In this document: positions 32,901 to 39,343 of the stretch, piece after piece
How positions within the stretch are numbered: position 1 is the stretch's first letter
Layout of the letters: each line of letters starts with the position of its first letter
From: Bog-159 sp049516155
GTDB taxonomy: Bacteria > Acidobacteriota > Terriglobia > Bryobacterales > Bryobacteraceae
Assembly (NCBI GenBank): GCA_049516155.1
Contig: JBEKTJ010000006.1
Location: 6,946 to 70,945 of the forward strand
Length of the DNA stretch: 64,000 nt
Direction: 5' to 3'
The notes under the pieces: generated by a model
Databases searched by the model: none
What the model was told of the DNA's origin: nothing
The model's input: the letters and a program-made list of their open reading frames with translations, nothing else
Program-made: the position numbers and the translations under genes

Positions 32901-33381
32901 AAGGTACTTCGTCGCCGACGCGCAGGGTGAGGGCAAGCTGCTTGTAGAAGTCGCCGGATTCGATGCGCAGCATTGCCGATGCGACCGGCATGATGGTGAT
33001 CGGCACGCGACGGGTGGCCAGACGCCACAAGCCGATGGCCCGCTGTTCGCAGATTTCGGCGTGCGGCGACATGCCCTGCATCGGCAGAACATCCAGTGCC
33101 GGAAGGAGTTGCGGGGCGGCGACTTCGCGCGCGGCCACCAGCAGGTCGTAGAAGGTTTCGACCGCCTCGAACAGCTCCTCAGCCCGCTTATTGCCATCTA
33201 CTACAATTGCCAGAGGCCGCTCTGTCATCTGCCACAGTAAAACCGAATAGATGGCTTTGGCGGTGGTGGTTAGACCGGAAAGGGACAGATTTCCGCCCAA
33301 CGGCAAGCGCCTGAGCAGTTCCTGAAAAGCCGAATGACGGCTCAGGCTGAGGAACAGATCACGGATGGCAGGTTGGATCAA
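29902..33381 (-). CDS. mfd: Transcription-repair coupling factor
   Basis: 1159 residues, normal for Mfd. It removes RNA polymerase stalled at DNA lesions and recruits UvrA for nucleotide-excision repair. Order of parts: UvrB-like N-terminal modules, a CarD-like RNA-polymerase-interaction domain (LKPGDYVVHAEHGVARFLG), then the RecG-type translocase with Walker A LLCGDVGYGKTEVVMRA, DEEQRFG box, SATPIPRTLHMSL, and the late QLRGRVGRSNRRAYAY, and finally the C-terminal D7 domain. All helicase motifs look intact. It is transcribed alone on the minus strand, convergent with the PEP-CTERM gene. Confidence 0.97.
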   Translation of the reverse strand: MIQPAIRDLFLSLSRHSAFQELLRRLPLGGNLSLSGLTTTAKAIYSVLLWQMTERPLAIVVDGNKRAEELFEAVETFYDLLVAAREVAAPQLLPALDVLPMQGMSPHAEICEQRAIGLWRLATRRVPITIMPVASAMLRIESGDFYKQLALTLRVGDEVPLQDVVAHLESVGYERREPVEMVGEYSVRGGILDVFSPESAKPVRIDLFGDLIESIRRFDVESQRSVTKADDALLLPLTEYQKSRALLAELGERLQESGIPPRDLPPPGESFPGWELLVPLVRPRRHSVFSLLDRPLILWDEPAQVAGAADRLWKRLDQTPTSPAYDPASVFFHGEDLEGQAAGAPHIALEELEVIAGPDTVSFYIPTRPALTFHGNMPVAIAEARNLAEAGSRVAFFAESTGALERVADIFNEYGVPYQLGLDQSDSTPEYLAGRAYMAGSVASIYLIRGAVRRGVVFRDASLAIFGSEDLFDTSELVARAPAGKSARATFSADLIDLKPGDYVVHAEHGVARFLGLREIDHGEAQGDYMLLEYAGGSKLYVPLTRMDLVQRFRGAGESVPALDRMGGATWSRTKSRVKAKMRDMADELLKLYAGRKMADGFAFSHDSNWQREFEDAFEFTETRDQLTAIKDIKRDMESPQPMDRLLCGDVGYGKTEVVMRAAFKAMGDGKQVAVLAPTTVLTFQHYETFKRRFQPFPIRVEMLSRFRTAKEMKATLADLAEGKVDLVVGTHRLLSADVVFKDLGLVLVDEEQRFGVKHKERLKQLKQSVDVISMSATPIPRTLHMSLLGLRDMSVIETPPKDRLSIQTVVAHFQPDLIKSALELELGRGGQVYFLHNRVDSIWARAAYLQQLVPTARIGVGHGQIGEAELEKTMLKFMQHEYDIFVCTTIVENGLDIPLANTIIIENAERYGLAELYQLRGRVGRSNRRAYAYLLVPPDTELSEVARKRLAALKEFSDLGAGFKIAALDLELRGAGNLLGGEQHGHINAVGFDMYVRLLEDTVRELKGEEVPVEIHSSLNLGLDMRIPADYIADENQRLRAYRQIANAGTPADRERVEKELEDRYGPVPDAVRNLLEYSGLKTTAEKLGIEAIDRRHAVLNVKFHPETHIDPARLMNLVNQSRGAQFSPAGVLMLPLHGAAPGEILAFLKQRLEQLQA

Positions 33382-33481
33382 GTGCGCGCCATTATTTGTT
33401 CTGGGATGTCAGTACGTCAAATATACCAAAGGGACGCGATCCGGCGACCCGCGGCGAGTTTCTGCGCCTGCCCCACGCGCA

Positions 33482-34219
33482 TCACAGTTTCTTTAATATC
33501 TCTTTGGCTTCCTTCAATTTCGCGAATTGCTTTTCCGCCTGATGGAATTCCCGTGTGTGGACCCGCCTGCGGGCGCCATTATGTTCTACCGGGTACCTCA
33601 GGTGCAGCATCTCGTGAAACATCACGTATTCCAAAGCAACTGCGGGCACCGCGGCACTATCGAAGATGCGGCTGACGATGATTGCATTGTGGGACGGATC
33701 GAAGTGGCCCAACCGGTTGCGCGAGGCTCCACGGCTCCATCCCAACTGCGGCCGGGCCAGTAATCCCTGGAAGTGCTCCGCATTGAGCTCCTCGAACACC
33801 GCCTCCAAGTTATAATGGCTACCTTGTGGGCCGGATACGAACTTACGGCCGCGGATCTGGCGAACCAGATGCATTTGGCGCCGTACGTCCCGCCGGTTAA
33901 GATAGAGCCGGTAGCGGTGGGCGTAAATCCGGGCGGCCGGGCGGCGAAACAATTTGCCGAATAGAATATAGGCCAAAGCTTCCAAGACTGGAGCTGGAGC
34001 GCCTTCCAGCAGGTCCGAGATGCGCACTTGAATGGCCCCGGATTCCAGACGAATGAAACTGTCGGCGTTGGCGAAACGGCAGAACTCCACGGCGATAGCC
34101 GGCAGTGGAGTGCGGGGTTTGAACTCCCGGAAGACGCGGGCGTAGATTTCCTCCGGGCTTTCAAACAGCAAGGCGCTTTGAAATCCGGAGACGGCCAAGC
34201 CCGAGCCGTGGTCTTGCAT
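33482..34219 (-). CDS. SprT/M48-like zinc metallopeptidase
   Basis: 245 residues, no signal peptide, so cytoplasmic. The C-terminal half contains the zinc motif VMFHEMLHLRYP (HExxH with H202, E203, H206) and a later HTREFHQAEKQF with H226 as a candidate third ligand, spaced as in SprT-like/WLM proteases. A repeated Arg-rich segment lies near 92-125. SprT-like proteins degrade DNA-protein crosslinks or act in stress proteolysis, but the family is broad. The gene is divergent from fabH with about 47 bp between starts, so the two share a promoter region. Confidence 0.8.
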   Translation of the reverse strand: MQDHGSGLAVSGFQSALLFESPEEIYARVFREFKPRTPLPAIAVEFCRFANADSFIRLESGAIQVRISDLLEGAPAPVLEALAYILFGKLFRRPAARIYAHRYRLYLNRRDVRRQMHLVRQIRGRKFVSGPQGSHYNLEAVFEELNAEHFQGLLARPQLGWSRGASRNRLGHFDPSHNAIIVSRIFDSAAVPAVALEYVMFHEMLHLRYPVEHNGARRRVHTREFHQAEKQFAKLKEAKEILKKL

Positions 34220-34266
34220 TTCTCAACAATTTAACACATCGGGGCCGCTGGGACCTTGGAGGAAAC

Positions 34267-35262
34267 TTGCCGAAAGTGAAAATTAGCGCGCTGGGCTGCT
34301 ATGTGCCGCCGGGCGTTCTTACGAATAAAGACCTGGAGCGAATGGTCGAGACGAATAGCGAATGGATCGTGGAACGTACGGGCATCTGCGAGCGGCATAT
34401 CGCCGCCCCCGAGATGGCCACCAGCGATATGGGGACCGAGGCGGCCCTGGCGGCGCTATCCGCGCGGGGCATCACGGCGGCCGAACTGGATGCCATTCTG
34501 GTTTGCACCGTGACGCCCGACATGCTGTTTCCGTCCACTGCGTGCCTGATCCAGGATCGCCTGGGCGCCCACAAGGCCTGGGGCTTCGATCTGATAGCCG
34601 CCTGTTCCGGCTTTCTGTACGGCTTGACCACCGGGGCCGCGCTGATCTCGGCCGGCACGCACCGCAAAGTCCTGATCGTCGGGGCCGATACCATGAGCCG
34701 GATCATCGACTACACGGACCGGGCTACCTGCATCCTCTTCGGCGACGGCGCGGGCGCCATGCTGCTGGAGCCGGCAGTCGAATCCGACGATGGCGCGGGT
34801 TTCATCGATTTCATTGGGGAAATCGATGGATCGGGCGGCGATTTCCTCAAGATGCCAGCAGGCGGCAGCCGCTTGCCGGCAACCGCGGAAACCGTCGAGA
34901 AGCGTCTGCACTTCGTACACCAACAGGGCCAGCAGGTTTTCAAGTATGCGGTGAAGAAGATGTACGAGTTGTGCGCGGAATTGTTGGACCGCAATGGTTT
35001 GAAGCCGTCCGATGTGAGCGTCCTGATCCCGCACCAAGCCAATCGCCGAATTATCACCGGCGCGTCCGAGCGCATGGGCCTGAAGCCCGAGCAGGTGGTC
35101 ATCAACATCGACCGCTACGGCAATACGACCGCCGCGACGCTGCCGCTGGCCACGCGAGACGCCATCGCTCAGGGCCGGCTCAAGAAAGGCGATTTGGTAA
35201 TGTTCGCCGCCGTGGGGGCGGGCTATACGGCGGGCGCGAGCCTCTGGCGCTGGGCGTATTAA
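34267..35262 (+). CDS. fabH: 3-oxoacyl-ACP synthase III (FabH-type)
   Basis: 331 residues, TTG start at 34267 with a GGAGGAAAC ribosome site directly upstream. It condenses acetyl-CoA (or a branched starter) with malonyl-ACP to start fatty-acid synthesis. The catalytic triad is complete: Cys113 in LIAACSGFLYGL, His256 in LIPHQANRRI, Asn286 in DRYGNTTAATLP. The N-terminal KISALGCYVPPGVLTN and the loop ERTGICERHIA are typical. The 3' end overlaps antisense to a decayed DUF1801 gene. Starter preference cannot be read from the sequence. Confidence 0.96.
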   Translation: MPKVKISALGCYVPPGVLTNKDLERMVETNSEWIVERTGICERHIAAPEMATSDMGTEAALAALSARGITAAELDAILVCTVTPDMLFPSTACLIQDRLGAHKAWGFDLIAACSGFLYGLTTGAALISAGTHRKVLIVGADTMSRIIDYTDRATCILFGDGAGAMLLEPAVESDDGAGFIDFIGEIDGSGGDFLKMPAGGSRLPATAETVEKRLHFVHQQGQQVFKYAVKKMYELCAELLDRNGLKPSDVSVLIPHQANRRIITGASERMGLKPEQVVINIDRYGNTTAATLPLATRDAIAQGRLKKGDLVMFAAVGAGYTAGASLWRWAY

Positions 35263-35555
35263 GCCCACCGCCTTGATGATTATCCGGCGCTGCCCGGTCG
35301 CCGACAGAGGAGTCTTCGCCTGGGCGGCGGCAGCGTGCAGGAGCGCCTCCACCTCCGGCTTGGCCAAATCCGCCGCGCCCGCCAGACGGACGAACCGATT
35401 CTGATTCCCGCTGCCGATTAGTAATCCTGCTGGGATCCGGCAATGTAGCGCCGCAATAGAAGTTGAGGTTGACACCGTTCGCGTTTGCCGTCAATGAGAC
35501 CCGCCACCTGTTTGGCGGGCGATTCCGCGGTTACAGGCTTGGCGCTTTGCTTCAT
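35263..35555 (-). pseudogene. Decayed DUF1801-family gene
   Basis: Starting at ATG 35555 the minus strand encodes KQSAKPVTAESPAKQVAGLI, a typical N-terminus of this family. After that, conserved family segments appear in other frames: GVNLNFYCGATLPDP, then GLLIGSGNQNRFVRLAGAA and KTPLSATGQRRIIIKAV. The middle of the protein, about 50 residues, is missing. At least two frame changes separate the pieces, and the coding region ends inside the 3' end of fabH on the opposite strand. It is therefore a pseudogene. An intact, different DUF1801 gene lies at 49372-49869. Confidence 0.65.
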
Positions 35556-35589
35556 AGTTTCACTCTGCCACAATTGTGAGGGGGATCAA

Positions 35590-36966
35590 ATGACCGCAGC
35601 CTACGACGCTATCGTAATCGGAACCGGGCAGGCTGGCCCATCGCTGGCGGTGCGGCTAGCTAAGGCCGGGATGAAAGTCGCCATCGTCGAGCGCAAATTG
35701 TTCGGGGGCACCTGCGTCAACACGGGCTGCATTCCGACCAAAGCGATGGTGGCCAGCGCCTACGCCGCCCATATGGTCCGGCGCGCAGGGGAGTTCGGTG
35801 TGGACGCCGGCGAAGCGAGCGTCGATATGCGGCGGGTCAAGGCAAGGAAAGACGCTATATCGGGCAAGTCGAGAACAGCGGTTGAGACTTGGCTGAAGAA
35901 GATGGACAACTGCACGGTCTACGAGGGACATGCGCGCTTCGAATCGCCGCAGGAAGTCAGTGTCGGGCCGCACCGGCTGACCGGCAAGCGCATCTTCATC
36001 AACGTGGGGGCGCGCGCGATCGTGCCGCAGATGCACGGGCTGGAACAAGTCGCGTACCTCAACAACAGTTCGATGATGCAGGTAGACTTCCTCCCCAGGC
36101 ATTTGATCGTGGTGGGCGGCAGCTATATCGGACTGGAGTTCGGCCAGATGTTCCGCCGTTTCGGCAGCCAAGTTACCATCTTGGAAATGGGACCGCGTCT
36201 GGTGCAACGGGAAGACGAAGATGTGTCCACGGCGATCCAGGAGATTCTGGCGCGCGAGGAGATCGATGTGCGGCTGAACGCGAAATGCATCGGCTTTTCC
36301 AAGCGCGGCGACGAGATCGTGGCGCACGCGGAATGTACGGCCGGCGCGCCGGAGATCCGCGGCTCGCATGTTTTGTTGGCGGTGGGCCGGCGGCCGAATA
36401 CTGGCGATCTTGGACTGGAGGCGGCAGGCATCGCGGTGGATGGCCACGGGTACATCGCCGTTGACGATGAATTGCGAACCAGCGTGCCGGGCATATGGGC
36501 GCTGGGCGACTGCAACGGCAAAGGCGGATTCACGCACACCTCCTATAACGATTTCGAAATCGTGGCGGCGAATCTGCTGGATAACGACCCTCGCCGCGTG
36601 AGCGACCGCATCCCTGCCTATGCGCTATACATCGATCCGCCGCTGGGGCGCGCCGGGTTGACCGAGGCGGAGGTCCGCAAAACCGGGCGCAGTGCGCTCG
36701 TTGGTCAGCGTTCGATGACTAAAGTGGGACGCGCCGTGGAGAAAGGCGAATCGCAGGGCTTCATGAAAATCGTGGTGGACGCGCAATCGAAAGAGATCCT
36801 GGGTGCGGCCATTTTGGGCACCGGCGGCGATGAGGCCATCCACTCGATTCTGGATGTCATGTATGCGAAGGCGCCTTACACGACCATTCAACGGGCGGTT
36901 AACATTCACCCTACCGTCTGCGAACTGATTCCGACCATGTTGGGCGAACTCCAGCCGTTACAATAG
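35590..36966 (+). CDS. FAD/NAD(P)-dependent disulfide oxidoreductase (mercuric-reductase-like)
   Basis: 458 residues from ATG 35590 with GAGGGG upstream. This is a class I pyridine nucleotide-disulfide reductase: FAD-binding AIVIGTGQAGPSLAVRLA, the redox-active disulfide GGTCVNTGCIPTKAMVAS, the NAD(P)-binding GGSYIGLEFGQMFRRFG, the second FAD motif VPGIWALGDCNGKGGFTHTSYND, and the C-terminal dimer domain NIHPTVCELIPT. The HPT motif is kept, but no mercuric-reductase C-terminal Cys pair follows, so it is probably a dihydrolipoamide- or soluble-pyridine-type enzyme; the exact substrate is unclear. It lies 22 bases upstream of the DUF4126 gene. Confidence 0.92.
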   Translation: MTAAYDAIVIGTGQAGPSLAVRLAKAGMKVAIVERKLFGGTCVNTGCIPTKAMVASAYAAHMVRRAGEFGVDAGEASVDMRRVKARKDAISGKSRTAVETWLKKMDNCTVYEGHARFESPQEVSVGPHRLTGKRIFINVGARAIVPQMHGLEQVAYLNNSSMMQVDFLPRHLIVVGGSYIGLEFGQMFRRFGSQVTILEMGPRLVQREDEDVSTAIQEILAREEIDVRLNAKCIGFSKRGDEIVAHAECTAGAPEIRGSHVLLAVGRRPNTGDLGLEAAGIAVDGHGYIAVDDELRTSVPGIWALGDCNGKGGFTHTSYNDFEIVAANLLDNDPRRVSDRIPAYALYIDPPLGRAGLTEAEVRKTGRSALVGQRSMTKVGRAVEKGESQGFMKIVVDAQSKEILGAAILGTGGDEAIHSILDVMYAKAPYTTIQRAVNIHPTVCELIPTMLGELQPLQ

Positions 36967-36988
36967 TAGGACCAAACGAAGGAGCCAT

Positions 36989-37453
36989 ATGCCGATATAC
37001 ATTTTGGCGTTTCTGATTGGCGTAGTTGCCGGACTGCGTGCGCTGACGCCGCTGGCCGCGGTCAGTTGGGCGGCCCGCTGGGGATGGCTGCATTTGGATG
37101 GGATGTGGATGGCGTTTCTGGGCTTTGCGGCTACGCCATATATCGTTAGCGTGCTTGCCATCGGGGAGTTGATCAACGACAAGCTGCCCAAGACGCCGAG
37201 CCGCAAAGCGCCGCCCGGCTTCATCGCCCGGATCGTGACCGGAGCAGTGTCCGGCGCGGCGCTGTGCGCGGCCAGCCAGTCACCGATCGTTGGACTGGTG
37301 GTGGGGGTTATTGGCGCCGTCGCAGGAACCCTGGGCGGCTCTGAATTTCGGTCCCGGCTGGTGAGAGCGACCGGCGGGAAGGATCTTCCGATTGCGCTGC
37401 TTGAGGACGCTATTGCGGTGGGCGGGGCGTTTTTGATTGTGTCTCGGTTTTAG
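36989..37453 (+). CDS. DUF4126 membrane protein
   Basis: 154 residues, with about four membrane helices. The start PIYILAFLIGVVAGLRALTPLA and the loop IGELINDKLPKTPSRKAPPG are characteristic of DUF4126, a small inner-membrane family of unknown role. The C-terminal helices contain IGAVAGTLGGSEFRSRL and a short DLPIALLEDAIAVGGA segment. It follows the disulfide reductase gene by 22 bases and is probably in its operon; it is convergent with the ACT-domain gene, with only 11 bases between the stops. Confidence 0.8.
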   Translation: MPIYILAFLIGVVAGLRALTPLAAVSWAARWGWLHLDGMWMAFLGFAATPYIVSVLAIGELINDKLPKTPSRKAPPGFIARIVTGAVSGAALCAASQSPIVGLVVGVIGAVAGTLGGSEFRSRLVRATGGKDLPIALLEDAIAVGGAFLIVSRF

Positions 37454-37464
37454 GCAAGAGGCGT

Positions 37465-38136
37465 TCAAAACACGCGGCGCTTGAGGCGCTCCACGGTGAA
37501 TTTCGCCGTATCGGCGACCGCCATCACCGCCATCACCCCCGCTTGCACCGGGTCGCTGACCACCAGGTCCGCGGCATCCGGAACGCTTCCCGCCATGTTC
37601 AAGCTGATTACCAACAGGCCTTCCTGACGCACTTCCCGCACGGCCTGCTCGATCCCGCCGCCCATCAACGATCCCGCCAGCACCAGCGCCTTGGCCCTGG
37701 GCAGCCGGGCCACCGCGCGCACAGCGTCCGCCAGCGCCTCTTCTCCCACCAGTGGGATGGTATCCACCGAGATATGCTCGCCGCGAATATTGTGCCGGTC
37801 GGCCTCCGACACCGCGCCGATGGCCACCTGTCCCACTTGCGCGCCGCCGCCCATGATGATGATCCGCTTGCCGTAGATCTTCTGCAGCGTCTCGACGACT
37901 TCGACCTTGCGCACGATGGCCAGCGCCCGCAGATCCTCCGCCAGTTCCGCGGCGCTGCCCGGCAGGGCAATCTCGAAGTAGATACGCGCTTCGATGGACC
38001 CCTGATCGATGATCTCGACCGACGTGATATCGCCGCGGCGCCGCGCGATCACACCGGTCAATTCATGCAGAACTCCCAGGCCTGCGGCGGCATGGATCAT
38101 CAGTCCGATATTGCCGTTGGTCATGGCCGGCGTCAT
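37465..38136 (-). CDS. ACT-domain protein with DUF5612-like C-terminal domain
   Basis: 223 residues. The N-terminal half is an ACT ligand-binding domain (GVLHELTGVIARRRGDITSV, EARIYFEIALPGS), which usually binds an amino acid. The C-terminal half is Rossmann-like (GKRIIIMGGGAQVGQVAIGA, HISVDTIPLVGEEALADAV, LVLAGSLMGGGIEQAV) and resembles DUF5612, better known from archaeal ACT proteins. It may be a regulator or allosteric enzyme subunit; no partner gene is adjacent. Two ATG codons at the start (MTPAMTNG) make the exact start uncertain by four residues. Confidence 0.72.
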   Translation of the reverse strand: MTPAMTNGNIGLMIHAAAGLGVLHELTGVIARRRGDITSVEIIDQGSIEARIYFEIALPGSAAELAEDLRALAIVRKVEVVETLQKIYGKRIIIMGGGAQVGQVAIGAVSEADRHNIRGEHISVDTIPLVGEEALADAVRAVARLPRAKALVLAGSLMGGGIEQAVREVRQEGLLVISLNMAGSVPDAADLVVSDPVQAGVMAVMAVADTAKFTVERLKRRVF

Positions 38137-38222
38137 GGCGTATAAGTCATCTTATCGCGGACCCCGCGCGTTCCGCCCAACGAACTGTCCCGGATCTGGG
38201 TAGTGGGTCGGTTTTCGAGGGC

Positions 38223-38284
38223 GGCCAATCTTGGCCGCAGCCGCCTTTAGGCGGCCAGAGCCGGCTGAAAAGCCGGATCTGGCC
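38223..38284. repeat. Cluster of three perfect hairpins upstream of the Vgb-like gene
   Basis: Three palindromes follow one another: GGCCAA-TC-TTGGCC (38223-38236), GCCGCC-TTTA-GGCGGC (38240-38255), and an extended stem GGCCAGA g CCGGCT-GAAA-AGCCGG a TCTGGCC (38253-38284; 13 pairs with one mismatch, GAAA loop). The middle one shares the GCCTTTAGGC core with the hairpin at 26890. It may be a bidirectional terminator between the divergent ACT and Vgb-like genes, a structured RNA, or a REP-like repeat. Confidence 0.6.
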
Positions 38285-38368
38285 ATTTCCATCTTTTCGG
38301 TTCGATAGATGGATATATAGCGGCCATTCCGGCGGACTGTGTTACTCTCAATGAGGCCGATATTCCCC

Positions 38369-39337
38369 ATGACTCCCAAGCAGACCCGGATCCCGCTGTT
38401 CGCCTTATGGGCCGCGCTGCTATTGAGCTTGCCCGCGAAGGCGCCTGCGCAGACCATTACAGAGTACGCCATTCCCACGGAATCGTGCCTTCCATTCGCC
38501 GTCACTGCAGGGCCGGACGGCGCTCTCTGGTTTACCGAAGTGCATGGAAACAAGATCGGGCGCATCACTACTGGCGGAGCGATCACGGAATACCGCATCC
38601 CCACGCCGGACAGCAAGCCGATATGGATTGTGGCGGGTCCGGATGGCGCGCTGTGGTTCACCGAAAATGGCGGCAACAAGATCGGGCGCATCACCACGCT
38701 TGGGTCGTTCACCGAATTTCCGCTGCCCACGCCCGGCAGCCAGCCTTGGGACATCATCAGCGGTCCCGGGGGCGCGCTTTGGTTCACGGAACACGGAAGC
38801 ACCCCAACCATCGGGAGCATGGCGACCGATGGAACACTGACCGAATACACCGTGCCGCTGGCTGCCTGGGATCTGGGTACTGGGCCGGATGGCGCGATCT
38901 GGTTCACCGAATGGGGCAGCAACAGGGTGGCGCGCATGACTACCTCCGGCACAATCACTCACCAGTACACCTCACCCACTCCCGGCAGCGACCCGAATGT
39001 CATCATTACCGGCCCGGATCAGTTGCTGTGGTTTACGGAGTATGCGGGCGACAAGATTGCCAGCTTGACCACTGCCGGCGCGATCGCGGAGTATCCCGTA
39101 CCCACGCCGGCGAGTCAGCCGGGATCGATCGCGGCAGGTTCCGATGGCGCACTCTGGTTCACCGAACACGCGGGCAATAAGATGGGCCGCATCACTCTTA
39201 CGGGGGCGATAACGGAGTATCCGGTGCCTACGTCCGGGTCCGCGCCCATGGTAGCCGAGTCCGGTCCCGACGGGGCTATGTGGTTCACCGAGTATTATGG
39301 CAATAAGATAGCTCGCATCGGCATGCCGAGTAACTAG
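38369..39337 (+). CDS. Secreted virginiamycin-B-lyase-like beta-propeller protein
   Basis: 322 residues from ATG 38369; ATG 38351 is possible. A signal peptide (RIPLFALWAALLLSLPAKA) leads to a seven-bladed propeller made of near-identical repeats of about 42 residues, each with GPDGALWFTE and then GNKIGRIT and AITEYPVPTP. This is the Vgb/streptogramin-lyase fold. Vgb enzymes linearise cyclic antibiotics, but secreted acidobacterial versions are abundant and mostly uncharacterised, so antibiotic cleavage is not claimed. It is divergent from the ACT gene and convergent with lptD. Confidence 0.85.
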   Translation: MTPKQTRIPLFALWAALLLSLPAKAPAQTITEYAIPTESCLPFAVTAGPDGALWFTEVHGNKIGRITTGGAITEYRIPTPDSKPIWIVAGPDGALWFTENGGNKIGRITTLGSFTEFPLPTPGSQPWDIISGPGGALWFTEHGSTPTIGSMATDGTLTEYTVPLAAWDLGTGPDGAIWFTEWGSNRVARMTTSGTITHQYTSPTPGSDPNVIITGPDQLLWFTEYAGDKIASLTTAGAIAEYPVPTPASQPGSIAAGSDGALWFTEHAGNKMGRITLTGAITEYPVPTSGSAPMVAESGPDGAMWFTEYYGNKIARIGMPSN

Positions 39338-39343
39338 GCAAGG

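Noticed and set aside
38420..39180. Antisense and alternative frames with repeated motifs over the Vgb-like gene
   Set aside because: They are created by the periodic DNA of the propeller repeats, not by separate genes.
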